Below the pieces are notes generated by a model. The model saw nothing but the letters and a program-made list of their open reading frames with translations. It had not been told where the DNA came from and did not search any database. This document shows positions 52,294 through 61,172 of a DNA stretch of 64,000 bases, piece after piece. How positions within the stretch are numbered: position 1 is the first letter of the stretch; every line of letters begins with the position of its first letter. The stretch spans positions 1,302,001 through 1,366,000 of the forward strand of contig NZ_LT629732.1 in NCBI RefSeq assembly GCF_900104745.1, read 5' to 3'. The position numbers were made by a program, and so were the translations under genes. The stretch comes from Actinopolymorpha singaporensis (GTDB lineage: Bacteria > Actinomycetota > Actinomycetes > Propionibacteriales > Actinopolymorphaceae).

Positions 52294-52303
52294 TCCAGCA
52301 TCA

Positions 52304-52319
52304 TCGAACGCGTGTTCGA
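52304..52319. promoter_or_regulatory. LexA box (SOS operator) of imuA'
   Basis: TCGAACGCGTGTTCGA is a perfect TCGAAC-N4-GTTCGA palindrome ending 11 bases from the imuA' start and overlapping its predicted -10 region, so LexA binding would block transcription. Confidence 0.92.
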
Positions 52320-52487
52320 GGATGTCAACCGCGCCGCAGGGGAGGGGCCGGGGAGGTTCCGCGGGCTCGTGACCGTGAGAAGTTCGGGGTGCCGCGGCAC
52401 GCGAACAATGTCCGGCCGGGGCGACTTCTGCCGCCGGTGGGTGGTGTGGACGGGCAGGCTCCCGGCCGGGTCCGCCACGCTCGGACT

Positions 52488-52493
52488 TAGGGT
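52488..52493 (+). promoter_or_regulatory. -10 box of a leaderless promoter for larB
   Basis: TAGGGT ends six bases before the ATG at 52500, with no ribosome site between. Confidence 0.45.
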
Positions 52494-52499
52494 CGGTCC

Positions 52500-53324
52500 A
52501 TGACTTCGCCCGCCCCCGACGACGCCGGCCGAAACCTCCACCCCGGTCACGCCACCGAGACCAACCACGCCGAGACCAACGCCGAGGTCATCCAGGTCAC
52601 CGAGGCCGACCCCGGCTTCGTCGACCTCGGATACGCCCGGCTGGACACCGACCGGCTCACCCGTACCGGCGACCCGGAGGTCGTCTACGGCGCCGGGAAG
52701 ACCCCCGACCAGGTGGTCGACCTGCTGCGCCACCTGCACACCGCGCACCCGGACCGGGCCGCGCTCGCCACCCGGCTCGACGCCACGGCGCTGGACCGGG
52801 TGCGCGCGGCGTTCCCCGACGCCCGGCTGGACGAGGTGGCCGGCACGGCGACCCTCGGCCCGCCGCCCACGCCGGTGGGCCTGGTGTGCGTCCTCGCCGC
52901 CGGCACGTCCGACGCGCGGGTGGCCCGCGAGGCGGTGCGCACTGTCGAGGCCTACGGCGCGGGAGTACGCACCATCACCGACGTCGGTGTCGCGGGAGTG
53001 CACCGGCTCCTCGCCGCGAAGGAGGAGTTCGACGACGCCGACTGCCTCATCGTCGTCGCCGGGATGGAGGGCGCGCTGCCGTCCGTCGTCGGCGGGCTGA
53101 CCGGGGTGCCGCTGGTGGCGGTGCCGACGAGCGTGGGGTACGGCGCGTCGTTCGGCGGCCTCGCGGCGCTGCTCGGGATGCTCAACTCCTGCGCGCCGGG
53201 CGTGGTCGTCTGCAACATCGACAACGGCTTCGGTGCGGGCGTGTTCGCGGCCAGGGTGGCCCGGCGGGCGCACGCCGGCCGTGGCTCCGCGGCCGCCGGC
53301 ACCCCGAACGGAGCCGCCCGGTGA
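52500..53324 (+). CDS. larB: LarB, nickel-pincer cofactor biosynthesis
   Basis: The 274-residue protein has a PurE-like (AIR carboxylase-related) C-domain with VLAAGTSDARVAREAV and VVAGMEGALPSVVGGL followed by VPTSVGYGASFGGLAALL. LarB carboxylates and hydrolyses nicotinic acid adenine dinucleotide to start synthesis of the nickel-pincer nucleotide cofactor of LarA-type racemases. The N-terminal about 35 residues are extra and His/Glu-rich. LarC follows with a GTGA overlap. No larE or larA is visible in this window. Confidence 0.9.
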   Translation: MTSPAPDDAGRNLHPGHATETNHAETNAEVIQVTEADPGFVDLGYARLDTDRLTRTGDPEVVYGAGKTPDQVVDLLRHLHTAHPDRAALATRLDATALDRVRAAFPDARLDEVAGTATLGPPPTPVGLVCVLAAGTSDARVAREAVRTVEAYGAGVRTITDVGVAGVHRLLAAKEEFDDADCLIVVAGMEGALPSVVGGLTGVPLVAVPTSVGYGASFGGLAALLGMLNSCAPGVVVCNIDNGFGAGVFAARVARRAHAGRGSAAAGTPNGAAR

Positions 53325-54544
53325 GCCGGATCGGCTGGCTGGACTGCGCGTCCGGCGCCAGCGGCGACATGCTGCTCGGCGCACTGGTCGCCGCCGGGGT
53401 GCCCCTCGACGTCCTCACCCGCGCCGTCGACGCCGTCGCGCCGGAGAAGATCCGGCTCCGCCCGGAGAACGTCGTCCGCAACGGCCTGGCCGCGACGTTG
53501 GTGCACGTCGAGGGCACCGACTCCACCCACCACCGGACCTGGGCCGACGTCCGCACGCTGCTGGACGACGCCGACCTCCCCGAGCCGGTACGCCGCTCCG
53601 CGCACGCGACGTTCGAGCGACTGGCGCAGGCCGAGGCGCGGGTGCACAACACGACGCCGGAGGCGATCCACTTCCACGAGGTGGGCGCCCTGGACGCGAT
53701 CGCCGACGTCGTGGGAGTGTGCGCCGGGCTGGCCCACCTCGGCCTGGACCGGCTGGTCGTGTCGCCGGTCGCGGTGGGGTCCGGGTTCGTCCGGGCCGCG
53801 CACGGACGGCTGCCGGTGCCCGTACCCGCCGTGGTGGAGTTGCTGGCCGCCGCCGGTGCGCCGTCGTACGCCGGGGAGATCGACGGCACTCCCGTCGGTG
53901 AACTGTGCACCCCGACCGGCGCGGCGCTGCTGGTCACCCATGCCGCGACGTACGGCCCGCAGCCGCCGATGCGGGTGGCCGCGCAGGGCTTCGGCGCGGG
54001 CACTCGCGAGACGCCCGGGCGCGCGAACGCCGTCCGCCTTCTGGTCGGCGAGCCCGCCCCGGAGGTGTGGACGCCCGGATCCGCCGGCCCGCCGTCGCCC
54101 GGTGAGTCGACCCAGCTCGTGGTGGAGTCCAACGTCGACGACCTGGACCCGCGGGTGTGGCCGGCCGTGCTGGCCCGGCTGCTGGACGCGGGCGCGGCGG
54201 ACGCCTGGCTGACGCCGATCCTGATGAAGAAGGGCCGCCCGGCGCACACGCTGGCGGTGCTGGTCGACCCCGACCGGTACGACGCGGTGTGCGAGGTGGT
54301 CTTCACCCAGACCCCGGCGATCGGGGTACGCAGCCACACGGTGCGCAAGCGGCCGCTGGAGCGGGAGTTCCGTACCCTCGAACTCCCCGGCGGCACGGTG
54401 CGCCTGAAGGTCGCGACGTACGCCGGCAAGGTGGTCAACGCCCAGCCGGAGTACGACGACGTGCTCGCTCTGGCCGAACGCACCGGCCGCCCGGTCAAGG
54501 CGGTGCTGGCCCAGGCCGCCGCCGCCGCGCAGCAACACCTGTGA
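53321..54544 (+). CDS. larC: LarC, nickel insertase of the pincer cofactor
   Basis: The 407-residue protein is a full-length LarC in one frame: N-domain WLDCASGASGDMLLGALVAAG and IHFHEVGALDAIADVVGVC, C-domain ESNVDDLDPRVWPAVLARLL and ILMKKGRPAHTLAVL. It inserts nickel into the pincer nucleotide in a CTP-dependent step. In some lactobacilli larC is split by a programmed frameshift; here no shift is needed. It starts with GTG overlapping the larB stop. Confidence 0.92.
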   Translation: MSRIGWLDCASGASGDMLLGALVAAGVPLDVLTRAVDAVAPEKIRLRPENVVRNGLAATLVHVEGTDSTHHRTWADVRTLLDDADLPEPVRRSAHATFERLAQAEARVHNTTPEAIHFHEVGALDAIADVVGVCAGLAHLGLDRLVVSPVAVGSGFVRAAHGRLPVPVPAVVELLAAAGAPSYAGEIDGTPVGELCTPTGAALLVTHAATYGPQPPMRVAAQGFGAGTRETPGRANAVRLLVGEPAPEVWTPGSAGPPSPGESTQLVVESNVDDLDPRVWPAVLARLLDAGAADAWLTPILMKKGRPAHTLAVLVDPDRYDAVCEVVFTQTPAIGVRSHTVRKRPLEREFRTLELPGGTVRLKVATYAGKVVNAQPEYDDVLALAERTGRPVKAVLAQAAAAAQQHL

Positions 54545-54584
54545 GACCTCCAGTCACCGGAAGGGCCCGAACGAAGGAGTACTC

Positions 54585-55826
54585 GTGACGGACGTCGCGA
54601 TCCCGGGGTCGAAGTCGCTCACCGCCCGGGCGTTGTTCCTCGCGGCCTGCGCGGACGGCACGTCGGTGCTGCACCGGCCGCTGTGGTCGGACGACACCGA
54701 GGCGTTCGCCGCCGGCCTGGCCGCGCTGGGGTACGCCGTCGACGTGCGCCCGGACCGCTGCACGGTGCGGGGCGGCGCGGCCGGCCCGCCCGCACCAGGT
54801 GCGGAGGTGTTCTGCCGGGACGCCGGCACGGCTGCGAGGTTCCTGCCCACGCTGGGCGCGCTCGGGCACGGCGTGTTCCGGTTCGACGGCTCGGAGCAGT
54901 TGCGCCGCCGCCCGCTCGGCCCGCTCGTCGGCGCGCTCGCCGCCCTCGGTGTCGACGTACGTGCCGAGGAGCGCGAGGGACACCTCCCGGTCACCGTCCA
55001 CGCCGCCGGACTCAAGGGCGGCGCACTCACCCTGGACGCCGGGCTGTCGTCGCAGTTCCTCACCGGGCTGCTGCTCGCCGCGCCGCTGATGGCCGAGGGT
55101 CTGGAGGTCACGGTGACCGACCTGGTGTCGGTGCCGTACGTCGAGATGACGCTGGCGATGATGCGGAGGTTCGGCGTGGAGGCGACCCGCGCCGGCGACA
55201 CGTTCACGGTGCCGCCCGGCCGCTACCGCGCCACCGAGTACGCCGTGGAGCCGGACGCGTCCACGGCGAGCTACTTCCTCGCCGCGGCCGCCCTGACCGG
55301 CCGCTCGGTGACCGTTCCCGGGCTCGGCACGGACGCACTGCAGGGTGACGTCCGGTTCGCCGAGGTGCTGGGACGCATGGGCGTGGACGTGACGCTGACC
55401 GCGGACTCGGTCACCGTCACCGGACCGGAACGGCTGTCCGGCGTCACGGTCAACATGCGCGACATCTCCGACACGATGCCGACGTTGGCCGCGATCGCGC
55501 CGTTCGCCGACGGCCCGGTCCGGATCGAGGACGTCTACAACACCCGGGTCAAGGAGTGCGACCGCCTGGACGCCTGCGCGACCAACCTGGCCCGGCTCGG
55601 CGTGCGGGTGGAGACCGGACGGGACTGGATCCGGGTGTGGCCGGGCACTCCGCGGGAAGCCGAGATCGACTGCCGCGGCGACCACCGGATCGCGATGAGT
55701 TTCAGCGTGACCGGCCTGCGGACTCCGGGGCTGACGCTGGACGATCCGGGGTGTGTGAAGAAGACGTTCCCGGAGTTCCACCAGGTGCTCGCCTCGCTGG
55801 TCCGGGAGTGGACCCAGGGCGCCTGA
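54585..55826 (+). CDS. aroA: EPSP synthase-like enzyme
   Basis: The 413-residue enolpyruvyl transferase has IPGSKSLTARALFLAA (the GSKS phosphate site) beginning at residue 6, FCRDAGTAARFLPTLG, VKECDRLDACATNLARLG and DHRIAMSFSVTGLRT near the end. The order and key Lys/Arg/Asp residues are those of EPSP synthase, which makes 5-enolpyruvylshikimate-3-phosphate. The N-terminus is short: 10-15 residues usually precede the PGSKS motif, but here only five do. GTG at 54585 follows GAAGGAG. It could be the only aroA or a cluster-specific paralogue. Confidence 0.88.
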   Translation: MTDVAIPGSKSLTARALFLAACADGTSVLHRPLWSDDTEAFAAGLAALGYAVDVRPDRCTVRGGAAGPPAPGAEVFCRDAGTAARFLPTLGALGHGVFRFDGSEQLRRRPLGPLVGALAALGVDVRAEEREGHLPVTVHAAGLKGGALTLDAGLSSQFLTGLLLAAPLMAEGLEVTVTDLVSVPYVEMTLAMMRRFGVEATRAGDTFTVPPGRYRATEYAVEPDASTASYFLAAAALTGRSVTVPGLGTDALQGDVRFAEVLGRMGVDVTLTADSVTVTGPERLSGVTVNMRDISDTMPTLAAIAPFADGPVRIEDVYNTRVKECDRLDACATNLARLGVRVETGRDWIRVWPGTPREAEIDCRGDHRIAMSFSVTGLRTPGLTLDDPGCVKKTFPEFHQVLASLVREWTQGA

Positions 55827-55872
55827 CCGAAGTCCCGGGGCTTGTCCCCGCCCGACTCTAAGGTGGGTCGCG

Positions 55873-58089
55873 ATGTCGCGCCGGGTGCCGTTCGCCGCCG
55901 CCGTCGTGTGGATGCTCGCCGCCCTGTCGGTGGCCGCGACGGCACTCGCCGGCGCGCCGGATCGGGCGTTCGCCGACCGGGGTGGTCCCGCCCGGTCGGT
56001 CGTCCCCGTCGTCATGGTCGGGATCGGCGGGCTGACCGCCGCTGACGTCTCGCCCGCTCGCACCCCCGCGCTGGCCGCGCTGGTCGGCCGGGGCGCGCCC
56101 GGCGTACTCGTCCCGCGTTCCGTGCGCCCCCGCACCTGTCCGCTGGACGGCTGGCTCACCGTCTCCGCGGGCGAGCGCGCGGCGGGGCCGGCGACCTGCG
56201 GTCCGCTTCCGCGGGTCGCGCGGATCCCCGGAGGCGCCGGCACCTCCACCGTGTCCGGCTGGCGGCGGCTGGCCGAGGCACAGGCGCGCACCGGCTACGG
56301 TGCCGAACCCGGCCGCTTGGCCGAACACCTCGCCCGGGCGGGCTCCTGTGCCACCGCCGTCGGGCCGGGCGCCGCGGTCGCGCTCGCCGACCGGAGCGGC
56401 ACGGTGGCGCGCTACCGCCCGGCGTTCGACCGTACGGCGGCACCCACCGGCGACTGCCCACTCACCGTCGTCGACGCGGGCGCTCTGCCCCTGGGCGTCG
56501 GACGCGGAGACGCCCTGGTGGCCGCGGACGCGCTGGTCGCGAAGGTGGTCGCGGCCTCCGGTCCGGGCGCGACCGTGCTGGTGGCAGGGCTGTCCGACGA
56601 GTCGGCGGGCAGCGGTACGTCGTTGCGGCTGGCCGCCGCGGCCGGGCCGGGATTCGACGGGAGCTGGCTCACCAGTGGCGGAACCCGGCGGGAGGCGTTG
56701 GTCCAGCTCACCGACCTGACCCCGACACTGACCGAACTCCTCGGCACCGGCACCGACGAGGTGTTCGACGGCGGCTGCTGGCGCGCCACCGGCGACCGGC
56801 CGGCCGGCCGAGCCACCAGTGCCGCCGCGGCCGCCACGCTGGACCGGCTGCGAGCGTTCGCCACCACCGACCGCGTGGTGAGCACCTACGGCCTGTGGTT
56901 CTTCACAGCGCTGGTCGTCGTCCAACTGCTGGCGTACGGGCTCGCGTTGCTGGTGGCCGCCCGCGCCCGGCGGGCGGTGTCGCGCCGTCGGGCGGGCCGA
57001 CTGGCGTCGGCGGCCGGGCTGGTCTGCGGCGCCGCCCCGGTCGCGGCGGTGCTCGCCGGACTGGTGCCCTGGGCCGCCTCGCCGGTCCCGGTGTGGTCGC
57101 TCGTCCTCACCGTCGCCGGGTTCACCGCAGTGCTGGCAGCACTGGCGGGCCGCACACCGTACGACCCGCCCTGGGCAGCGCCGACCACACTCGCCCTGGT
57201 CACCGCCGTCGTGCTCGGCGCCGACGTGGTGACCGGCTCCCACCTGCAGGGCGGCAACCTCGTGACGCCCGGCGACCTGCCGCTGGTCGGCGGGCGGTAC
57301 TTCGGCTTCGGCAACGTCGCGTTCGCGATCTTCGCCACCGCTGTGCTGCTCACGGCCGGCGGCCTCGCCACCCGCCAGGCCGAACGCCACCACCGCCGCC
57401 GGGCCGCGCTCGTCGTGCTGACGGTCGGGTTCGCAGCGGTCGTGCTGGACGGATGGCCGAGCTGGGGTGCGGACTTCGGCGGAGTGCTCGCGCTGGTGCC
57501 CGGAGTCGCTGTGCTCGCGGCGGACGTCGCCGGGGTTCGGCTGACCGTGCGCCGGGTCGCCCTCGTCGCGATCGCGGCCGTCGCGGCGGTGAGCGCGGTC
57601 TCGGTCGCCGACTGGCTGCGGCCGCCGGAGAGCAGATCCCACCTCGGCACCTTCGTGCAGCGGGGCGTCGAGGGGCAGGGCGGACCGGTGGTCGTCCGCA
57701 AGGCCGAGGCCGCGCTGGCCAGCCTGACCTACGGCGGTCCACTCGGCTGGCTGACCCTGCTCACGTACGTCGGCGTCGGTGTGTACCTCCTTCGCCCGCG
57801 CGGGTTCGGCGCGCGAGCACTCGCCGACACCTACCGCTGCTGGCCCACGGCGCGGCCGACCCTGCGCGCGGTCTGGCTCACGGGGCTGCTCGGCTTCGCG
57901 CTCAACGACTCCGGGGTGGCGGTGCTGGCCGCGGTCCTGATGACCGGCGTACCCCTCGTCGTGGTCGCGCTCGTCCGGTCCTCACCGGACGTGTCGCGCC
58001 GTCCGCCGCCCCGGCCTCCCGCGCCGGACCGCGCCCGACCCCGGGGTCAGCGTGGCGCAGTCGGGTCGGCGGCCTCGTCGCGAGGCTGA
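55873..58089 (+). CDS. Membrane protein with extracytoplasmic alkaline-phosphatase-like domain
   Basis: The 738-residue protein has a signal segment (residues 7-32), an about 300-residue extracytoplasmic domain (starting VVPVVMVGIGGLTAADVSPAR and containing TVLVAGLSDESAGSGTSLRL) that resembles a degenerate alkaline-phosphatase fold, then about ten membrane segments and a Pro/Arg-rich tail. The phosphatase-like part lacks a clear metal-ligand set, so catalysis is uncertain. It is probably leaderless or weakly initiated (TAAGGT is nine bases before the ATG). The 3' end overlaps the next gene on the other strand by 43 bases. No function is known. Confidence 0.65.
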   Translation: MSRRVPFAAAVVWMLAALSVAATALAGAPDRAFADRGGPARSVVPVVMVGIGGLTAADVSPARTPALAALVGRGAPGVLVPRSVRPRTCPLDGWLTVSAGERAAGPATCGPLPRVARIPGGAGTSTVSGWRRLAEAQARTGYGAEPGRLAEHLARAGSCATAVGPGAAVALADRSGTVARYRPAFDRTAAPTGDCPLTVVDAGALPLGVGRGDALVAADALVAKVVAASGPGATVLVAGLSDESAGSGTSLRLAAAAGPGFDGSWLTSGGTRREALVQLTDLTPTLTELLGTGTDEVFDGGCWRATGDRPAGRATSAAAAATLDRLRAFATTDRVVSTYGLWFFTALVVVQLLAYGLALLVAARARRAVSRRRAGRLASAAGLVCGAAPVAAVLAGLVPWAASPVPVWSLVLTVAGFTAVLAALAGRTPYDPPWAAPTTLALVTAVVLGADVVTGSHLQGGNLVTPGDLPLVGGRYFGFGNVAFAIFATAVLLTAGGLATRQAERHHRRRAALVVLTVGFAAVVLDGWPSWGADFGGVLALVPGVAVLAADVAGVRLTVRRVALVAIAAVAAVSAVSVADWLRPPESRSHLGTFVQRGVEGQGGPVVVRKAEAALASLTYGGPLGWLTLLTYVGVGVYLLRPRGFGARALADTYRCWPTARPTLRAVWLTGLLGFALNDSGVAVLAAVLMTGVPLVVVALVRSSPDVSRRPPPRPPAPDRARPRGQRGAVGSAASSRG

Positions 58090-58466
58090 GTCCCGCCGGG
58101 CACGGGGAGCTCGAGTTCGATCATCGGCGAGGTCCGGACGAGCTCGTCGAGGTCGGCCTGGTCGCGGTACCACCTGGTCCGCGGGTCGGTGAACACCCGG
58201 CGCCGGGCTTCCGGATCGGTGACCGGCCGGGCGAAGGCCGGCAGGTCCAGGCCGTCGACATGGACGGTGACGTGCGGGTCGGCGAGGACGTTGGCGTACC
58301 AGTGCCGGGGGCCGGGTGTCCCGGTGATGACGAACCTGCCGTCCACGTGGAACCACCAGATCTCCACCCGCAGCGGCCGGCCGCTGCGGCGTCCCCGGGT
58401 GGTGAGGTCGACGGTCAGCCGGTCGGCGAGCTCGGCGAGGGCGGGGTGGGTGACGCGGTCGGTCAT
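58047..58466 (-). CDS. Deazaflavin (F420)-dependent nitroreductase-family protein
   Basis: The 139-residue split-barrel protein of the DUF385 type shows TTRGRRSGRPLRVEIWWFHV, FVITGTPGPRHWYANVLADP and VFTDPRTRWYRDQADLDEL. The T-x-G-R-x-SG-x-P-R motif binds the cofactor phosphate. Members reduce quinones, nitro compounds or biliverdin with F420H2. The ATG at 58466 has no strong ribosome site. Its 3' end overlaps the convergent membrane protein gene. Confidence 0.85.
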   Translation of the reverse strand: MTDRVTHPALAELADRLTVDLTTRGRRSGRPLRVEIWWFHVDGRFVITGTPGPRHWYANVLADPHVTVHVDGLDLPAFARPVTDPEARRRVFTDPRTRWYRDQADLDELVRTSPMIELELPVPGGTQPRDEAADPTAPR

Positions 58467-58551
58467 GGCCTGGACCGTACGACCTCAACCGCGGACGAGG
58501 TCAACGGCGTGGGAACCGCTCGTCACGGGTCGGGACCGTCGCCGGAGACGG

Positions 58552-59454
58552 TCACGCCTCGGTCGCCGCGTCCCGGGTGGCGAGGGCCGCGGTGAGTGAC
58601 CGGGCGGCTTGCCCGGCGCGGACGCCGTACCCTCCACCGAACGCGGCGGCGTGGGTGAGCAGCGGATGGAGCTGGTGCAGGGCCACGCGGTCGCGCCAGC
58701 CGTCGGCCAGTGGGAACACCTCGTCGTACGCGGCCACCAGCCGGTCCAGGTGCGGCGTACCGAACAACGCAAGCATCGCCAGGTCGGTCTCCCGGTGCCC
58801 GCCGTGCGCGGCCGGGTCGACCAACCGGGGCTCGCCGTCCAGCGCCCAGACGATGTTGCCCGACCACAGGTCGCCGTGGATGCGGGCAGGGGGTTCGGGC
58901 GGGCCGGCGTGGTCGTCGATGTGGTCCAGGACCGCGCAGATCGCGTTCGCGTCGTCGGCCCGCAGACGGCCCCGGTTGAACGCGGTCCGCAGGTAGGGCT
59001 CGACGCGGTTGCGGGCGTAGAACTCGGGCCATCTGTCGGCCGGCTCGTTCGGCTGTGGCAGTGCGCCGATGTAGCCGTCCGCCGGTCCGCCGAACGACGC
59101 GGCGCCGCTTCGGTGGGTGATCGCGAGAGCCTGGCCGAGCTGTTCGGCTGCCTCCGGTGTGGGACGACCGGCCTCCAGCCACTCCAAGACGAGGCACTCC
59201 TGGCCGACGCCGAGCACGACCGGGATGGCGGCCGCGCCCTCGCCGGCGGAGGCCAGCCACTCGAGGTGGGCAGCCTCGGTGGGAAAGAAGTCGTCGGGGG
59301 CGCCTGGCCGCGCCTTGACGAAGACGCTGCGGCCGTCACCGAGGCGGGCGCGGGTCGCGACACATACGTCGCCGCCGGCCACGGGGTTGGTCGCCACGAC
59401 CGCGGTGCCGAGGAGCTCCTCGACGTGCTGAGCGATGCTTGCCTGCCGAGCCAT
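58552..59454 (-). CDS. Fructosamine/ketosamine-3-kinase family protein
   Basis: The 300-residue kinase-fold protein has the nucleotide Lys in VFVKARPGAPDDFF, the catalytic HGDLWSGNIVWALDGEP (H-G-D-L-x2-G-N) and the DPAAHGGHRETDLAML Mg2+ loop. Members phosphorylate glycated proteins or other ketosamines for deglycation. It is probably leaderless: TACTAT (59466-59461, minus) ends six bases before the ATG. Confidence 0.85.
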   Translation of the reverse strand: MARQASIAQHVEELLGTAVVATNPVAGGDVCVATRARLGDGRSVFVKARPGAPDDFFPTEAAHLEWLASAGEGAAAIPVVLGVGQECLVLEWLEAGRPTPEAAEQLGQALAITHRSGAASFGGPADGYIGALPQPNEPADRWPEFYARNRVEPYLRTAFNRGRLRADDANAICAVLDHIDDHAGPPEPPARIHGDLWSGNIVWALDGEPRLVDPAAHGGHRETDLAMLALFGTPHLDRLVAAYDEVFPLADGWRDRVALHQLHPLLTHAAAFGGGYGVRAGQAARSLTAALATRDAATEA

Positions 59455-59460
59455 TGCCCG

Positions 59461-59466
59461 ATAGTA
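59461..59466 (-). promoter_or_regulatory. -10 box of a leaderless promoter for the fructosamine-kinase-like gene
   Basis: TACTAT on the minus strand ends six bases before the ATG at 59454; no ribosome site lies between. Confidence 0.5.
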
Positions 59467-59515
59467 AGACCTGGGCTCTCACTTTGCGTACGCGGGCGAG
59501 TCGATGCCGTGACGA

Positions 59516-60028
59516 TCAGTTGGTCGGGCCGATCAGTGAGGCGAGTTCCGTGACCAGACCGGCGGCCGCCTCCTCGACCATTTCGAGCACCTCGTCGAAC
59601 GCCTCACCACTCGCGGTGTAGGGGTCCGGGATCTCGCCGACGTTCCTTCCGAACCAGCCGAACAGCCCTACCCGGTGCCCGTCGCCCGGTCCGGCGAGGC
59701 GGCGCAGACCGTCAAGGTTGGCCTCGTCCATGCCGAGCACCAGATCGCGGTCGGCGAACCAGTCACGGTCGAACTGCTGTGCCCGGTGCGCCGACACCTC
59801 GTCCCGGTCGTACCCCGAGGCGACCAGTACGCGCGCCGACCGCGGGTCCATCCCCTCGCCGACGTGCCAGCCGCCGAGCCCGGCGCTGTCCACCCGGACC
59901 ACGGTGAGCCCGGCTTCGGCGAGCTGTCGTCGTACGACCACCGCGGCGATCGGCGACCGGCAGATGTTGCCCAGGCAGACCAGGCTCAGGTGGTACGCGG
60001 ACGGGTCACGGGCCGGAGGAAGCTGCAC
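59516..60028 (-). CDS. Low-molecular-weight protein-tyrosine phosphatase
   Basis: The 170-residue protein has the P-loop CLGNICRSP (C-x5-R-S) near residue 18, the mid-region WHVGEGMDPRSARVL and the acid DP in IPDPYTAS. Such phosphatases control polysaccharide export kinases or act on host or self phosphotyrosine. GTG at 60028 gives a family-typical length; the open frame extends 23 codons further without a ribosome site. Confidence 0.9.
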   Translation of the reverse strand: MQLPPARDPSAYHLSLVCLGNICRSPIAAVVVRRQLAEAGLTVVRVDSAGLGGWHVGEGMDPRSARVLVASGYDRDEVSAHRAQQFDRDWFADRDLVLGMDEANLDGLRRLAGPGDGHRVGLFGWFGRNVGEIPDPYTASGEAFDEVLEMVEEAAAGLVTELASLIGPTN

Positions 60029-60161
60029 GGTCCCAGGATGCCGACCGGCCCGGCCGCCCGTGGGTACGGGGGTCGGCCGGGCCGGTCGTTGCGTCACTCG
60101 TGGATGCCGGTCGTACGTCGGTCATACGCCTGGCGTGCGTTGCTCGTACGTCAGGCGTACG

Positions 60162-61118
60162 TCAGTTGTCCTCGTCCTCCGCCGCGTCCGAGTCGCCGCG
60201 CGGCTGGTCCTCACCGAGGATCCGGTAGATCTTCGACCGGGCCTCGTGGAGGGTGTCGACGATCCGGGCGAGCTGGTCCTCGTCGGCCACCTGGGCGCCC
60301 TGCATCGCGGCGGCGGCCAGGCCCATCCCGGCGTTCCGCAGCTCGTGCCACGGCGAGTCGGCGGGCTCGGCGAACTCCTCCCACGGTGCCTGCCCCTCGC
60401 GGGTGGCCACGTGTTCGCGGCCGGCCTCGGTGAGGGCGTAGGACCGCTTGCCGCCCTCCTCGGTGGAGCTGACCAGGCCCTCGTCCTCGAGCAACTGCAG
60501 TGTGGGATAGATCGAACCCGCACTGGGGCGCCAGGCCCCGCCGCTGCGTTCGGCGAGTTCCCGGATCATCTCGTAGCCGTGCATCGGCCGGCCGGTGTCG
60601 GCGAGCAGGTGGAGGATTCCCGACCGGACGTCGCCGCGGCGCGCCCGCGGGCCGCGGCCTGGCCCGAACGGCGGGCCCCAGCCGCCGCGACCCCAGCCGC
60701 CGGGGCCACCCGGGCCGCCGAAGCCGAAGCCACCGAATCCTCCGGGGCCGAAGCCACCGGGACCGAAACCGCCACGGCCCCGTCCGCCGCCGCGTCCTCG
60801 TCCGCCGCGGCCGCGACCTCCGCCACCGCGTCCTTCGCCTCCTCCGTGTTCTCCGTGCGCACCGAAGAAGTGGCCACGGAAGTGCTCCGCCGGGTCGCCG
60901 GGGACGTCGTACTCGCCCGCGTCACCGAAGTCTCCGCCCGGGTGAGGTCCAGGCGGGGGCGGCTCGAAACCGGTGGACCCGAACGGACCGAACTGTGCGT
61001 GCCCGAACGGTCCGCCCGCCGGGCCGCAGCCCCTGCGAGCGGCCGCCCTCAGTGCCGCCGCTGCCACCGGCATGGCGTACGGAAGGGCCCGGGCGAAGGG
61101 TGGGGTGTGCCTGCTCAT
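60162..61118 (-). CDS. PadR-family regulator with long Gly-rich N-terminal region
   Basis: The 318-residue protein has an about 160-residue N-terminal region made of Gly/Phe/Pro and GRGG repeats, then a PadR winged helix (VRSGILHLLADTGRPMHGYE, with PSAGSIYPTLQLLEDEGLV as recognition part) and an acidic C-tail. PadR proteins are usually 110-180 residues; the extension is unusual but the regulator part is complete. PadR repressors respond to phenolics or cationic drugs and autoregulate. The promoter is overlapped by a CGATATATCG palindrome. Confidence 0.85.
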   Translation of the reverse strand: MSRHTPPFARALPYAMPVAAAALRAAARRGCGPAGGPFGHAQFGPFGSTGFEPPPPGPHPGGDFGDAGEYDVPGDPAEHFRGHFFGAHGEHGGGEGRGGGGRGRGGRGRGGGRGRGGFGPGGFGPGGFGGFGFGGPGGPGGWGRGGWGPPFGPGRGPRARRGDVRSGILHLLADTGRPMHGYEMIRELAERSGGAWRPSAGSIYPTLQLLEDEGLVSSTEEGGKRSYALTEAGREHVATREGQAPWEEFAEPADSPWHELRNAGMGLAAAAMQGAQVADEDQLARIVDTLHEARSKIYRILGEDQPRGDSDAAEDEDN

Positions 61119-61172
61119 GTGATCTCTCCTCAGGTCTGGCGACGTGTCGCTGAACTGTCGTTCCGATGGTTC

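Noticed and set aside
60640-60850. Highly repetitive GC-rich stretch resembling a satellite or CRISPR-like array
   Set aside because: It is in-frame coding for the Gly-rich PadR extension; units are irregular and there are no spacers.
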